64,000 nt of DNA from Olsenella intestinalis (GCF_023276655.1 NZ_JALGRK010000001.1:267501-331500); one strand, 5' to 3'. Positions 1-13,895 are shown, numbered from the stretch's first letter. Notes: generated by a model from the sequence alone, not told the origin. Numbers and translations: made by a program.

Positions 1-1197
1 CATGCTTAGCCCCGTATATTGTCGGCGCATGTCCACTCGACCAGTGAGCTGTTACGCACTCTTTAAATGAATGGCTGCTTCTAAGCCAACATCCTGGTTG
101 TCTGAGCAAACGCACATCCTTTGCCACTTAGCATGGATTTCGGGACCTTAGCGGGCGGTCTGGGCTGTTTCCCTTTCGAACACACAGCTTAGCCCACATG
201 TTCTGACTCCCGGACTCTGGACCTACGGCATTCGGAGTTTGATTGATCTTGGTAGGCGGTGAGGCCCCCGCAATCATTCAGTGCTCTACCTCCGCAGGTA
301 AACGTCCGAGGCTAGCCCTAAAGCTATTTCGGGGAGAACGAGATATCTCCGGGTTTGATAGGCCTTTCACTCCTATCCACAGGTCATCCCCCCAGTTTTC
401 AACCTAGGTGGGTTCGGCCCTCCACGGGGTCTTACCCCCGCTTCAGCCTGCCCATGGATAGCTCACCCGGCTTCGCGTCTACGGCGCGCGACTGAACGCC
501 CTGTTCAGACTCGCTGTCGCTGCGGCTCGCTTACTAGCTTAACCTCGCCACACGCCGTAACTCGCTGGCTCATTCTACAAAAGGCACGCCGTCACAGTGC
601 AAGCACTGCTCCGACTGCTTGTAGGCACACGGTTTCAGGTACTATTTCACTCCCCTCCCGGGGTGCTTTTCACCTTTCCCTCACGGTACTTGTCCACTAT
701 CGGTCACAGGAGAGTATTTAGGGTTGGAGGGTGGTCCCCCCAGGTTCCCACCGGGTTTCACGTGTCCGGCAGTACTCAGGTGCCACTCGGCAGTCCGCGC
801 GGATTCGCGTACGGGGCTCTAACCCTGTCTCGCCGGCCTTCCCAGGCCGTTCCGCTTCCTCGCGGTTTTGTAACTGCACGATGAGTGGTCCTACAACCCC
901 GGCGGCGCCGAAGCGGCCGCCGGTTTGCCCTAGGTCCCCGTTCGCTCGCCACTACTAGGGGAATCTCGTTTGATTTCTCTTCCTCCGGGTACTTAGATGT
1001 TTCAGTTCCCCGGGTTGCCTCCACCATGCCTATGTGTTCAGCATGGGGCGGCGGGGAATGACCCCCGCCGGGTTCGCCCATTCGGAAATCCACGGGTCAA
1101 GCGGATATGTGCTCCTAACCGTGGCTTATCGCAGCTTGTCACGTCCTTCGTCGGCTTCCTGTGCCAAGGCATCCACCGTGTGCCCTTACCATCTTCT
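1..1197 (-). rRNA. 23S ribosomal RNA, 5' portion (cut by window edge)
   Basis: The plus strand reads as the complement of the conserved 23S 5' domains. The classic 5' segment (ACACGGTGGATGCC on the minus strand) lies near 1165-1185, which places the 5' end close to 1197. The 3' part of the gene, and any 5S gene, lie beyond the left edge. The end is set by analogy with other 23S genes and is good to about ten bases. Confidence 0.95.
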
Positions 1198-1443
1198 CTT
1201 CGATGGTCAGGTACATACACTATACGCACGCCCCCGCCAGAGCGAGGGGTGCGGTCAGATGCGATCTTCTTGAAAAAGAAAATTTCGTCTTTGTCACGCT
1301 ATGCAGCTCTCAAGGTACGGCGAGGGCGAGCCCTCGAGACCGGACACTGCGCGCTTGCGCGCGGCGAAAGACTGCCAGCTGATCCGACGGGACGCCGCCC
1401 TCAGATAAGGTTCTTGTTCTCTCTCGAGAGGTTATTCTCCCTA
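1198..1443 (-). other. 16S-23S internal transcribed spacer without tRNA gene
   Basis: About 245 bases separate 16S and 23S, and I can fold no tRNA in them. The minus strand carries a box of the form CCTTGAGAGCTGCATAG followed by a CAAAGACGAAA stretch near 1270-1315. A similar box (CCTTGAAAACCGGATAC) stands in the leader ahead of 16S, which suggests shared boxB/boxA antitermination or RNase III processing elements. GC-rich inverted segments around 1225-1260 and 1320-1390 probably form the processing stems. Confidence 0.8.
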
Positions 1444-2960
<1,517 letters not shown>

Positions 2961-3480
2961 AAAAGGCGAGCGGACGATGTCCGCTTCTCTTTTGGTGTTC
3001 GGAGCGACGTTCCGTATCTCTGGATCCGCTGATCTGGATTCGCTTGGTTTGAATTGACTTGTTAGTTAATTCACACTTCGCTTCGCTGTCTTTCGTCGAT
3101 CTTTCGATCGCAGTATCCGGTTTTCAAGGTTCGCCGCGTCGCTCTCGGACCGCGTGGCCCGCTGCGGCGCGAGAAAGAACTATACGCGCTTGCCCGCCCC
3201 CTGGGGAGTGTCAATTGGCGCCTTCACAACCCTTACACAGTCGGCGGGCGGCACGTTTATTCCCGCAAGCGGTAGTGCTGGCTCTTCTCATTCAAAAGGT
3301 AATGTGTTAAAGGCCCACAAGCTGCGGATATCCGTCCACGGGATTCGTGGCTCAAGACGATGCGAACGTGCTACGCCCCCCTTCTCTATATGAAGGAAGC
3401 GTTCATAGATGAATCTCGCCGTCGCTTGCGCGGTATCGGACGCCCGCAGAGCCCCTCTCTTTAAAGGAAAGCCGCTATGC
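2961..3480 (-). promoter_or_regulatory. rrn leader and promoter region
   Basis: About 520 bases without a gene lie between 16S and the pgm terminator. The leader holds a box (CCTTGAAAACCGGATAC, minus strand, near 3110-3130) that resembles one in the spacer and fits an antitermination element. Candidate minus-strand promoters are TTCATC (3408-3413), 17 bp, TATAGA (3385-3390), and a good TTGACA (3209-3214) whose nearest -10-like TATAGT (3179-3184) is 24 bp away, which is too far for a normal promoter. One copy of GAGAAGAGC sits at 3281-3289. Start sites cannot be fixed from sequence. Confidence 0.5.
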
Positions 3481-3483
3481 AAT

Positions 3484-3514
3484 AAAAGGTCCCTCCCACG
3501 GGGGAAGGACCTTT
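3484..3514 (-). terminator. intrinsic terminator after the pgm-like gene
   Basis: On the minus strand GAAAGGTCCTTCCCCC pairs with GGGAGGGACC across a short loop and is followed by TTTTATT. It lies about 60 bases beyond the stop of the pgm-like gene and insulates the rrn operon downstream. Confidence 0.85.
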
Positions 3515-3572
3515 CTCGCGCGGCTATATAGAGGGGGCGCCAGCGGTTCGACTCGGGGGCGCGACGCGTGCG

Positions 3573-4988
3573 CTAGGTGGCGACGGACTCGCTCACGTTG
3601 CCGCGCGCGAGATCGCATGCCGCGGCGAGCAGGTCGTCGCGGTCGGCGACGGACTCCGCCTCGGCGTAGGCGCGCACGACGGGAAGCGAGCGCGAGGGCC
3701 TCAGCATCACCCAGGCGTCGTTCTCGAAGGTGACCTTCATGCCGTCGGCGTGGCCGACCTGCACCGGCACGCGGCCGGCGAGCTGGCGTGGGTTGAGCCC
3801 GGGCAGGAGGTTGCTGAACGCCTGGAGCGCGGCGGAGTCGAGCCGCACGTCCTTGTGCGCGTAGTACATGTGGCCGATCTTCTCGGCGAGGTCATCGACC
3901 GCGGCGCTGAGCGAGCGGCCACCGAGCGCGACCATCTCGATCATGTAGAGCGCGCAGAGGATGCCGTCGCGCTCGGGCAGGTGGTCGGGGAAGCAGATGC
4001 CGCCGTACTCGTCGCACGCAAGCAGGACGTCGCCCTCGCGGACCTCGCTGTGCAGGCGCGCGAAGCCGACGGGCACGGCCGTGAGCTCGAGGTCGAGGCG
4101 CTCGGCCTGGCGCATCGTGCGCGCCGAGCACGGCAGCGTCATGACGACGCGGCCGTCGGCGCCGTGACGCTCGACGAGGTGCTCCATGAGAAGCGGCGCC
4201 GTCTTGTGCGGGCCGATCAGCCGGCCGCGCTCGCTCACGAACGCCGCGCGGGCGCAGTCGCCGTCGAGCACGACGCCGAGGTCGCAGTTGTTGGCGCTCA
4301 CGCGCTGCTCGCAGTCGTCGACCCAGGGCTCGACCGGGCGCGGGTGCAGGCCGCAGAAGTCGTCGGACGACTCGCCGTGCAGCTCGACCACGTCGAGGCC
4401 GAGGCGGCCGAGAAGAGCCGCCACGATGCCCCGGCCACAGCCGTGCATGGGATCGACTGCCACACGCAGGCCGGCGCGGCCGATGGCCTCGGCGTCGACC
4501 ATGGACGCGAGGTGGTCGAGGTAGGGGCCGACGAGGTCGACGCGGTCGAACGCGCCCATGTCGCCGGCGTTGGTGGTGGTCGCGTACTCGTCGACGCGCT
4601 CGGCGAACGAGGACGAGACCGTCCCGCCGTCGGCGCCGCGCACGATGATGCCGCCGTACTCGCCCGGCAGGTCGCACGCCGTGACCGACACCGCGCCGAT
4701 CGCGGAGTCGTCGAGGGCGACCGCGCGACCGAGGGCAGGCGTCGGGCAGGGTGCGTCCGACACGTGGACGGCGAGTCCGAAGGTCGAGAGCGTGCCTGCC
4801 ACGAGTAGCGCCAGGCGCTCGGAGTCGCGGCGGGTGTCGTAGCCGACGTAGATGGCGTTTGCGCCGGGGTCGGCAGCGGCTCCCCACACGAGGCCGAGCG
4901 CCGAGGCCACGCTGCCTACGCTCTTCTCGTCAAAGCCCTCGTCTGTGCGGGCACGCCAGCCTGATGTGCCGAAGTGAATGACGCCCAT
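3573..4988 (-). CDS. phosphohexomutase-family protein with degenerate active site
   Basis: A 471-residue member of the alpha-D-phosphohexomutase family (phosphoglucomutase/phosphomannomutase). It starts MGVIHFGTSGWRA, the usual substrate-loop beginning. The family normally has TASHNP, DGDADR, GEESGH and RPSGTEP loops. Here they read TACDLPGEYGG, DGDCAR, CDEYGG and RPSRSLP. The catalytic serine is therefore replaced by cysteine (codon TGC) and the sugar loop is altered, while the metal loop keeps two aspartates. It may be an inactive, regulatory or differently acting homologue. Its start lies 9 bases after the galU stop, so the two are co-transcribed; galU uses glucose-1-phosphate, the product of a true phosphoglucomutase. 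Two copies of GAGAAGAGC fall inside. Confidence 0.8.
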   Translation of the reverse strand: MGVIHFGTSGWRARTDEGFDEKSVGSVASALGLVWGAAADPGANAIYVGYDTRRDSERLALLVAGTLSTFGLAVHVSDAPCPTPALGRAVALDDSAIGAVSVTACDLPGEYGGIIVRGADGGTVSSSFAERVDEYATTTNAGDMGAFDRVDLVGPYLDHLASMVDAEAIGRAGLRVAVDPMHGCGRGIVAALLGRLGLDVVELHGESSDDFCGLHPRPVEPWVDDCEQRVSANNCDLGVVLDGDCARAAFVSERGRLIGPHKTAPLLMEHLVERHGADGRVVMTLPCSARTMRQAERLDLELTAVPVGFARLHSEVREGDVLLACDEYGGICFPDHLPERDGILCALYMIEMVALGGRSLSAAVDDLAEKIGHMYYAHKDVRLDSAALQAFSNLLPGLNPRQLAGRVPVQVGHADGMKVTFENDAWVMLRPSRSLPVVRAYAEAESVADRDDLLAAACDLARGNVSESVAT

Positions 4989-4997
4989 GGCCGTGGT

Positions 4998-5903
4998 CTA
5001 CGCGAGCTTGCTTGCAGCCTCGCTCCCGAGCGCCTCCATGAACGCGGCGCGCTGGGCGTCGTCGGCGAGCGCGAGGCGCGCGTTGGTGGCGGCCCAGGCG
5101 GCGGGCGTGCCGGTGTCGCAGCCCTCCTCGGGGTCGACGACCACGGCGTACATCTCCTCCTCGGAGAGCAGGCGCTCCATGGCGTCGGTCAGCTGGATCT
5201 CGCCGCCGGCGCCGACGCCCTGGTCGGCGAGCAGATCCATGATGCGCGGCGACAGCAGGTAGCGGCCGACGATGAACAGGTGGGACGGGGCCTCCTCAGG
5301 CGCGGGCTTCTCGACGAGGCCCGTGACCTTCCAGACGGCGCCCTCGTCCTCCTCGGCGACCTCGGAGCCGTCGAGGGAGCCAACGCACTCGCCGGCGATG
5401 ATGCCGTAGCGGCTCACCTGGTCGGCGGGCACGGGCGCGACGGCGATGACCGACGCGTTGTTGTGGGCGCGGGAGACCTCGGCCATCTTCACGCACATCT
5501 GGCGGTCGGGCACGAAGTAGTCGCCGAGAAGAACGAAGAACGGCTCGTCGTCGACCGCATCGGCGGCGCAGTACACGGCGTGGCCCAGGCCCTTGGGGTC
5601 GTCCTGGTAGACGAAGGAGACGGGCATGGCGCCGGCGGCGTGCACGAGGTCGGCCTCCTTGGCCTTGCCGCGGCCGCGCAGCATCGACTCGAACTCGTCG
5701 TCCACGTGGAAGTAGCTCTCGATCTGCGGCTTCTCGCGCGAGTTCACGATCACGACGCCGTCCACGCCCGCAGGCTCGAGGGCCTCCTCGACCACGTACT
5801 GGATGACCGGCTTGTTGAGGACCGGCAGGAGCTCCTTGGGAGTGCCCTTGGTGGAGGGGAGGAAGCGCGTGCCGAGGCCGGCGGCGGGAATGATTGCCTT
5901 CAT
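4998..5903 (-). CDS. galU: UTP--glucose-1-phosphate uridylyltransferase
   Basis: A 301-residue cytosolic nucleotidyltransferase that makes UDP-glucose from UTP and glucose-1-phosphate for cell-surface polysaccharides. The N-terminus MKAIIPAAGLGTRFLPSTK is the nucleotide-binding signature, followed by KELLPVLNKP and the family's later EEG..DTGTP region. The ATG at 5903 is preceded by AAAGGA at suitable spacing; the frame stays open further upstream but without family similarity. Length is normal. It is first in a pair with the phosphohexomutase-like gene. Confidence 0.95.
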   Translation of the reverse strand: MKAIIPAAGLGTRFLPSTKGTPKELLPVLNKPVIQYVVEEALEPAGVDGVVIVNSREKPQIESYFHVDDEFESMLRGRGKAKEADLVHAAGAMPVSFVYQDDPKGLGHAVYCAADAVDDEPFFVLLGDYFVPDRQMCVKMAEVSRAHNNASVIAVAPVPADQVSRYGIIAGECVGSLDGSEVAEEDEGAVWKVTGLVEKPAPEEAPSHLFIVGRYLLSPRIMDLLADQGVGAGGEIQLTDAMERLLSEEEMYAVVVDPEEGCDTGTPAAWAATNARLALADDAQRAAFMEALGSEAASKLA

Positions 5904-6019
5904 CGGGAACAGTCCTTTCGTTTTGGTGCGCGCCCGAGGGCGCCTCATCTGCAAAAGCATAACGCTTGCGCTGGTTGGGTTTGGTCGCGAGCCTACAAAC
6001 GGCAGATCGAACACAATCG

Positions 6020-7111
6020 CTAAGCGACGAATCTCCAGCCCAGGGTCGCAAAGTGGGGTCTGAGCGACTGGACCAGCCGGGCGGTGTCGCCCGGGGCGAA
6101 GCCGCGTCCGAGCGATACCGTGCGCACGCCGGCCGCCGTGAGCGCGGCCGCGGCGGCCTCGAGCTCGCGGGCGCGTGCGAGGTCCATGGCTCGTGCGCGG
6201 CGCGAGCCCGTGCGCACAGGGGCGGCATCGGCGTCCGCGTCGGCGTCCGCGTCGGCAGACCCGTCCGCCACGAGGGTCACGCAGAGGGCGAGGCCCTCCC
6301 CTTCCGAGAGGAGCGACAGCCTCGGCAGGACCTCCGCCAGGTGCGAGAGGCCAACCTCGGCCCCGAGCGCCGTGGCCCCGGCATCGACGAGCTCGGCAAG
6401 CGCCGCGCGGAGGCGCGACTCGACCTCGGCGTCGCCCTCGGGGGCGCTCATCCGCTCGGCGTCCGACCCCGCGACGGGCAAGGTCGCGACCACGGGGCGC
6501 CCGCTGACGTCGCGGACCGCACGCAGCGCCACGGCCACGTCCTTGGCGCGTCCGCCCTCGGCGACAAAGCCGTGGACGCCCGCCTCCTCGAGGCGGGAGG
6601 CCTCGCGCGCAAGCGCCGCACGCACGTCGGTTGCGGCGTCGACCGCAGCGCCGGCCTCGGCCGCGAAGCCGCGCACGCGGCCAAGCACGTAGCGCGGCGA
6701 GCACGACAGCGCGGCGCGGGTCGCGCCCTCGACGGCGGCGTCCTCGCAGTGCGCGAGGCCCGCGGCCGCGAGCTCGACGTCGGTGCAGCCGGCCGTGTTG
6801 GTCACGGCGCCGGCGGCGCCTCCCAGGCGGAACAGCTGGTGGATCTGGGCGAGTGCGGTCGCGTCGCTCACGCACCACGCGGCCTCGGGCACGCCGTCCG
6901 CGAACGGCAGCTCGGCCAGGGCGCGCGACATGTCGCCCGAGAGCACGAGCGCCACGTCGGACTCGCGCGAGAGCACGTGCGCGAGCTCGCTCGAGATCAT
7001 GTCACGCGCGTCGTCGGAGGGCCTCAGCTCGGCCATCGCGAGCGCGGCCTCGAGGTCGCCCTCATCGGGGGCGCCGTTGGGGCCAAGGCCCATGCTCTTC
7101 TCGTCAGTCAA
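6020..7111 (-). CDS. homocysteine S-methyltransferase-like barrel protein, metal site not visible
   Basis: A 363-residue Ala-rich protein. The stretch AGAVTNTAGCTDVEL resembles the AD...TNTF segment of homocysteine S-methyltransferases. The C-terminal TVSLGRGFAPGDTARLVQ sits where those enzymes carry the zinc-binding GGCCGT motif, so the zinc cysteines are missing. A (DA)n run near residue 285 comes from a 12-bp tandem repeat at 6233-6254. The start is either TTG at 7111, overlapping the regulator's TGA by 8 bases, or ATG at 7093 just after a GAGAAGAGC copy. It is translationally coupled to the DtxR-type gene. The family call is tentative and activity is doubtful. Confidence 0.5.
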   Translation of the reverse strand: MTDEKSMGLGPNGAPDEGDLEAALAMAELRPSDDARDMISSELAHVLSRESDVALVLSGDMSRALAELPFADGVPEAAWCVSDATALAQIHQLFRLGGAAGAVTNTAGCTDVELAAAGLAHCEDAAVEGATRAALSCSPRYVLGRVRGFAAEAGAAVDAATDVRAALAREASRLEEAGVHGFVAEGGRAKDVAVALRAVRDVSGRPVVATLPVAGSDAERMSAPEGDAEVESRLRAALAELVDAGATALGAEVGLSHLAEVLPRLSLLSEGEGLALCVTLVADGSADADADADADAAPVRTGSRRARAMDLARARELEAAAAALTAAGVRTVSLGRGFAPGDTARLVQSLRPHFATLGWRFVA

Positions 7112-7565
7112 GGGTGATGCCTTCTTCTTCCAGGTGGTGAAGCCAGCGCGACTGCGTGTCGATCGACAGCGCGTGCTCCATGAGGCAGGCCTCGTTGTCG
7201 GCAGTCTCGGGGTCGACGCCCAGCTCCTGCTCGAGGAAGGCGCGCAGCATCCGGTGGCAGCGCCACACGTGCGAGGCGTACTCGCGGCCGGCCGCGGTCA
7301 GCTGCACGCGACCGTAGCGGTTCTGCTCGACGTAGCCGGCGTCCTTCAGGGTCGCGAGCGCCTTGTTGACGCTCGCCTTCGAGACCTCGAGCTGCTCGGC
7401 CACGTCGACGGAGCGGATGCCGTCGGTCGCACCCGACTCGACCATGATGCGGTAGATCGACTCGAGGTAGTCCTCGTTTGCCATAGAGAGGCGCTTGCCC
7501 TCGTCAAAGGAGCGGGCGGCGCGGGGTGCGTTCGCCTTGGCGCGATCGCTGTTGGTGGAGTCCAT
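7104..7565 (-). CDS. DtxR/MntR-type metal-dependent transcriptional regulator
   Basis: A 153-residue protein. The segment NEDYLESIYRIM begins a winged helix with recognition helix VSKASVNKALATLKDAGYV (residues ~61-80). A dimerisation and metal-binding domain follows (WRCHRMLRAFLEQELG, NEACLMEHALS). These are the typical DtxR/MntR features, so it probably senses Fe(II) or Mn(II). It lacks the SH3-like third domain, as MntR does. The ATG at 7565 was chosen for the GGAGGG just upstream. It overlaps the next gene, which it may control or simply be coupled to. Confidence 0.85.
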   Translation of the reverse strand: MDSTNSDRAKANAPRAARSFDEGKRLSMANEDYLESIYRIMVESGATDGIRSVDVAEQLEVSKASVNKALATLKDAGYVEQNRYGRVQLTAAGREYASHVWRCHRMLRAFLEQELGVDPETADNEACLMEHALSIDTQSRWLHHLEEEGITLD

Positions 7566-7646
7566 GGTCCCTCCCATCGTGGGCGCGGGGCTCGCGCGAC
7601 GTCTGCCGCGCGACGTACCCCTAGGATACGCCAACCGGGATGCGCC

Positions 7647-8924
7647 CTAGAGCGTGTCCTGGTCGGGCACCTCGACGCGGCTCACGGCGGCGCCGAGGCC
7701 CTGGAGCTTCTCGACGAAGCACTCGTAGCCGCGGTCGATGTGGTAGATGTCCGAGACGGTGGTCGTGCCGTCGGCCACGAGGCCGGCCATCACGAGCGCC
7801 GCGCCGCCGCGCAGGTCGGGCGACTTCACCTGGGCGCCCGAGTAGCCGTCCACGCCGTGGACGATCGCGTGGTGCCCCTCGATGCGGATGTCGGCGCCCA
7901 TGCGCTGAAGCTCGCTCGCGAGCATGAAGCGGTTCTCGAACACGTTCTCGGTCACGATGCAGCTGCCCTCGCACAGGGCGAGAAGAGCCATCGTCTGGGC
8001 CTGCATGTCGGTCGGGAAGCCGGGGAACGGCAGCGTCTGGATGTCGACCGGGCGGATGGCGCCCTCTCGGCTCACGGTGCACTCGCCGTTGCCGCGCTCG
8101 ACCTTGAGGCCCATCAGCTCGTACTTCTTGAGCACGAGGCCGAGGTGGCGGGGCTCGAAGCCCTTGACGGTGACCGGCGTCTTGCCGAGGCCGGCCATCG
8201 CGAGGAACGTGCCCGCCTCGATGCGGTCGCCGACCACCTTGTGCTCGGCGGGGTGCAGCTCGCTGACGCCCTCGATCTCGATGACCGGCGAGCCGGCGCC
8301 GCTGACCTTGGCGCCCATCTCGTTGAGGAAGTTCGCCAGATCGACGATCTCGGGCTCGCGGGCCGCGTTGTCGATCGTGGTGGTGCCCTTGGCGCGCACC
8401 GACGCCATCATGAGGTTCTCGGTCGCGCCGACGCTCGCGAAGTCGAGCGTGACGGTCGTCCCCGTAAGCCCCTTGGGCGTCGTGGCGTGGATGTTGCCGT
8501 GGTTGACCTCGAACGCGACGCCGAGCGCCTCGAGTCCGAGGATGTGCATGTCGATCTTGCGGGCGCCGATGTTGCAGCCGCCAGGCATGGCGACGATCGC
8601 CTCGCCGAAGCGCGACAGCAGCGGCCCGAGGACCGCCGTGGAGGCGCGCATCTTGGCGACGAGGTGGTACGGCGTCTCGAAGCGGTCAATGTCGGAGGTG
8701 TCGATCTCGAGCTCGTGAAGGCCCTTCACCTCGACCTTGGCGCCCAGGTACTTGAGCACCTTGCCCATGACGTGAACGTCCGAGATGTTGGGCACGTTGG
8801 TGAGGCGGGAGACGCCCGGCGCGAGGATGGTCGCCGCCATGAGCTTGAGGGCGGAGTTCTTTGCTCCCTCGACGGTAACCTCGCCGCCAAAGGGACGTCC
8901 GCCTTCGACCTGAATGACTTCCAC
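7647..8924 (-). CDS. murA: UDP-N-acetylglucosamine 1-carboxyvinyltransferase
   Basis: A 425-residue EPSP-synthase-fold enzyme that transfers enolpyruvate from PEP to UDP-GlcNAc, the first committed step of peptidoglycan synthesis. The active-site loop PGGCNIGARKIDMH places the catalytic and fosfomycin-target cysteine at residue 117. EGAKNSALKLMAA at the N-terminus is diagnostic. The start is GTG at 8924 with GGAGG 6 bases upstream. It begins 12 bases after atpC, so it is probably the last gene read from the ATP synthase transcript, a link often seen in actinobacteria and clostridia. Confidence 0.96.
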   Translation of the reverse strand: MEVIQVEGGRPFGGEVTVEGAKNSALKLMAATILAPGVSRLTNVPNISDVHVMGKVLKYLGAKVEVKGLHELEIDTSDIDRFETPYHLVAKMRASTAVLGPLLSRFGEAIVAMPGGCNIGARKIDMHILGLEALGVAFEVNHGNIHATTPKGLTGTTVTLDFASVGATENLMMASVRAKGTTTIDNAAREPEIVDLANFLNEMGAKVSGAGSPVIEIEGVSELHPAEHKVVGDRIEAGTFLAMAGLGKTPVTVKGFEPRHLGLVLKKYELMGLKVERGNGECTVSREGAIRPVDIQTLPFPGFPTDMQAQTMALLALCEGSCIVTENVFENRFMLASELQRMGADIRIEGHHAIVHGVDGYSGAQVKSPDLRGGAALVMAGLVADGTTTVSDIYHIDRGYECFVEKLQGLGAAVSRVEVPDQDTL

Positions 8925-8936
8925 TATTTCCTCCGT

Positions 8937-9365
8937 CTACGAGGCGCTTCCGGCCTCCGTTGCCTGCTTGAGCAGGAGATTACACCACTTGATCTTGTTG
9001 TCGTAGTACGCGCGACGGTGGTCGCCCTCCTCAAGCTGGTCTCTGAGGTCGAACGCCTTCTGGCGGGTGCGACGCACGGTGTCGGGGTCGATGTCGTCGA
9101 CGTCGCGCGCATGGTCCGCGAGGATGATCACGCCCTCGGGATTGATCTCGGCATAGCCGCCCGAGATGATGACGTGCTTCTCGCCGCCACCATCCTCGGG
9201 CGTCTGATGCAGTCGAACGATGCCGTCGCCCAGCGAGCAGATCTCGGCGGCGTGGCCGGGCCACACGCCGAGCTCGCCCGAGTGGGAGACGAGGATGAGG
9301 CTCGAGACAGGCCCCTCGTAGAGGAGCCTGTCCGGGCGCACGAACTGACAGGTAAGCTCAGCCAT
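8937..9365 (-). CDS. atpC: ATP synthase F1 epsilon subunit
   Basis: A 142-residue subunit with an N-terminal beta-sandwich (LTCQFVRPDRLLYEGPVSSL, then GELGVWPGHA) and a C-terminal helical hairpin rich in Arg/Lys/Glu. It couples rotor and catalytic head and can inhibit ATP hydrolysis. It is the last atp gene, 11 bases after atpD. Confidence 0.95.
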   Translation of the reverse strand: MAELTCQFVRPDRLLYEGPVSSLILVSHSGELGVWPGHAAEICSLGDGIVRLHQTPEDGGGEKHVIISGGYAEINPEGVIILADHARDVDDIDPDTVRRTRQKAFDLRDQLEEGDHRRAYYDNKIKWCNLLLKQATEAGSAS

Positions 9366-9376
9366 GGAAAACTTCC

Positions 9377-11763
<2,387 letters not shown>

Positions 11764-11766
11764 GCG

Positions 11767-13425
11767 CTAGCGCTCCTGCTCCGAATCGTCGCTCGTGGGA
11801 TCGAGCGTGCCCGTCTCCTCGGCAGCCTTGGCGACGTCGACCATCGTGGACTTGTTGGGGTGCTCCTTGAGGAAGCGCTCCTTGAAGTTGGCGATGTGGC
11901 GCTTGAGGCGCTCCGACATGGCGTCGTCGATCTTGCCGTTGCGAAGCTCCTGACGAAGCTTCGGGTGACGCTCGGCCATGCTCTTGGCAAGCTCGTTGCG
12001 GAAGAGCGTGACGTGGTCGAGGTCGATGTCGTCGAGGAAGTCCTCCTTGGCGGCGAAGATGGCGATGACCTGGTCGGAGACGTCGAGGGCCGCGTAGCGC
12101 GGCTGCTTGAGCATCTCGGTCATGTGTGCACCGTGGTTGAGCTGGTACTGGGTCGCCTCGTCGAGGTCGGAGCCGAACTGCGAGAAGGCCTGCTTCTCAC
12201 GGTAGCTCGCGAGGTCGAGTCGAAGCGTGCCGGCGACCTGCTTCATGGCGGCGAGCTGGGCCGCGCCACCGACGCGCGAGACGGAGATGCCGACGTCGAC
12301 AGCCGGGCGCTGTCCCTGGAAGAACAGGTTCGACTGCAGGTAGATCTGGCCGTCGGTAATCGAGATCACGTTGGTCGGGATGTACGCGGAGACGTCGCCC
12401 TCCTGCGTCTCGATGATCGGGAGTGCCGTGAGCGAGCCGGCGCCGTTGGCGTCAGAGAGCTTGCAGGCACGCTCGAGCAGGCGAGAGTGCAGGTAGAAGA
12501 TGTCACCGGGGTAGGCCTCGCGTCCGGGCGGACGGTGAAGCGTAAGCGACATCTGACGATAGGCGACGGCCTGCTTGGAGAGGTCGTCGTAAACGACGAG
12601 GACGTGACCGCCGGGGTGCTCGGCATCGGCGGGGTTGCCGTCCTTGTCGTTGTACATGAAGAACTCGCCGATGGCGGCGCCGGCCATGGGCGCGATGTAC
12701 TGCAGCGGCGCGGAGTCCGCGGCAGTGGCGGCGACGATGATCGTCTTGTCGAGGACGCCGCGCTGGGCGAGCGTCTCCCTAATCGCCGCGACCGTGGAGG
12801 CCTTCTGGCCGATCGCGACGTAGATGCAGATCATGTCGGTCTCGCGCTGGTTGACGATGGCGTCGATGGCGATGGCCGTCTTGCCCGTCTTACGGTCGCC
12901 GATGATGAGCTCACGCTGGCCGCGGCCGATGGGCACCATTGCGTCGATGGCGAGAAGTCCGGTCTGGACGGGCTCGCACACCGGCTGGCGCTCCATGATG
13001 CCAGGGGCCTTGAACTCGATGGGGCGACGGTGGGTCGCGTCGATGGCGCCCAGGCCGTCGATGGGCTGGCCGAGCGGGTTCACGACGCGGCCGAGCATGG
13101 CGCGTCCCACGGGGATGTCCATGACGCGGCCGGTGGTGCGGCACTCGTCGCCCTCCTTGATGGAGTCGACGTCGCCGAAGAGGACGGCGCCGACCTCGTC
13201 GACGTCGAGGTTCTGCGCGAGGCCATAGACGCTGCGGCCGGTGGCGGAGCTCGTGAACTGGAGGAGCTCGCCGGCCATGGCCGTCTTCAGGCCGCTCACA
13301 TGGGCGATACCATCGCCGACCTCGGTGACGACCGAGGCCTCCTGCATGTCGACGGTCGCGTTGATCTGGGACAGCTGCTCGCGCAGCGTGTCCATGATCT
13401 TCGCGGAACTGATCTTATCTGTCAT
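11767..13425 (-). CDS. atpA: ATP synthase F1 alpha subunit
   Basis: A 552-residue non-catalytic nucleotide-binding subunit. GDRKTGKT (residues ~176-183) is the P-loop, with [19 protein letters not shown] before it. The C-terminus has about 40 extra charged residues beyond the usual end. The start overlaps the atpH stop by 4 bases (ATGA). Confidence 0.97.
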   Translation of the reverse strand: MTDKISSAKIMDTLREQLSQINATVDMQEASVVTEVGDGIAHVSGLKTAMAGELLQFTSSATGRSVYGLAQNLDVDEVGAVLFGDVDSIKEGDECRTTGRVMDIPVGRAMLGRVVNPLGQPIDGLGAIDATHRRPIEFKAPGIMERQPVCEPVQTGLLAIDAMVPIGRGQRELIIGDRKTGKTAIAIDAIVNQRETDMICIYVAIGQKASTVAAIRETLAQRGVLDKTIIVAATAADSAPLQYIAPMAGAAIGEFFMYNDKDGNPADAEHPGGHVLVVYDDLSKQAVAYRQMSLTLHRPPGREAYPGDIFYLHSRLLERACKLSDANGAGSLTALPIIETQEGDVSAYIPTNVISITDGQIYLQSNLFFQGQRPAVDVGISVSRVGGAAQLAAMKQVAGTLRLDLASYREKQAFSQFGSDLDEATQYQLNHGAHMTEMLKQPRYAALDVSDQVIAIFAAKEDFLDDIDLDHVTLFRNELAKSMAERHPKLRQELRNGKIDDAMSERLKRHIANFKERFLKEHPNKSTMVDVAKAAEETGTLDPTSDDSEQER

Positions 13426-13895
13426 TGCTCATCACTTCCGATGAAGGTCGAGGCGAGCGTCTTCCTGATGTTCGCAAGCTGCGCCTTGACGGACGCATCG
13501 TAGCGATTGCCCTTCGCCTCGAGAACGATGCCGCCCAGGATCTCGGGCTCGACGCGCTCAACGAGGTAGATCGGTGCGTTCAGGTACTTCTCGGCCTTGG
13601 TGCGGACTTTCTGGCGAAGGTCGTCGTCCATGGGGACGGCCGTGGTCACCGTGACCGAGACGGTCTCGTCCTCGGAATCGAGGATCTCCTTGTACTGCTT
13701 TGCAACCTTCTCGACGAGGTCGAGGTCATCGGCATCACGCATCGCCGCGATGGTCTCGAGGACCTCGGGCGAGAACTTGCGCGCGTGCAGCCACTGCACG
13801 AGGTCGGCGTTGGCCCTGCCCTCGGAACGGGCAGCGTCGATGAGGGCCCGGCTGTAGGCCTCGACCTTCTCCTCGTCGCCCCGCTTAGCGCTCAT
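13422..13895 (-). CDS. atpH: ATP synthase F1 delta subunit
   Basis: A roughly 157-residue stator subunit joining b to the alpha3beta3 head. The C-terminal half ([20 protein letters not shown], then [22 protein letters not shown]) is the conserved OSCP/delta signature. The ATG at 13895 overlaps the end of atpF; an upstream GTG/ATG at 13904-13907 is less likely. Confidence 0.92.
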   Translation of the reverse strand: MSAKRGDEEKVEAYSRALIDAARSEGRANADLVQWLHARKFSPEVLETIAAMRDADDLDLVEKVAKQYKEILDSEDETVSVTVTTAVPMDDDLRQKVRTKAEKYLNAPIYLVERVEPEILGGIVLEAKGNRYDASVKAQLANIRKTLASTFIGSDEQ

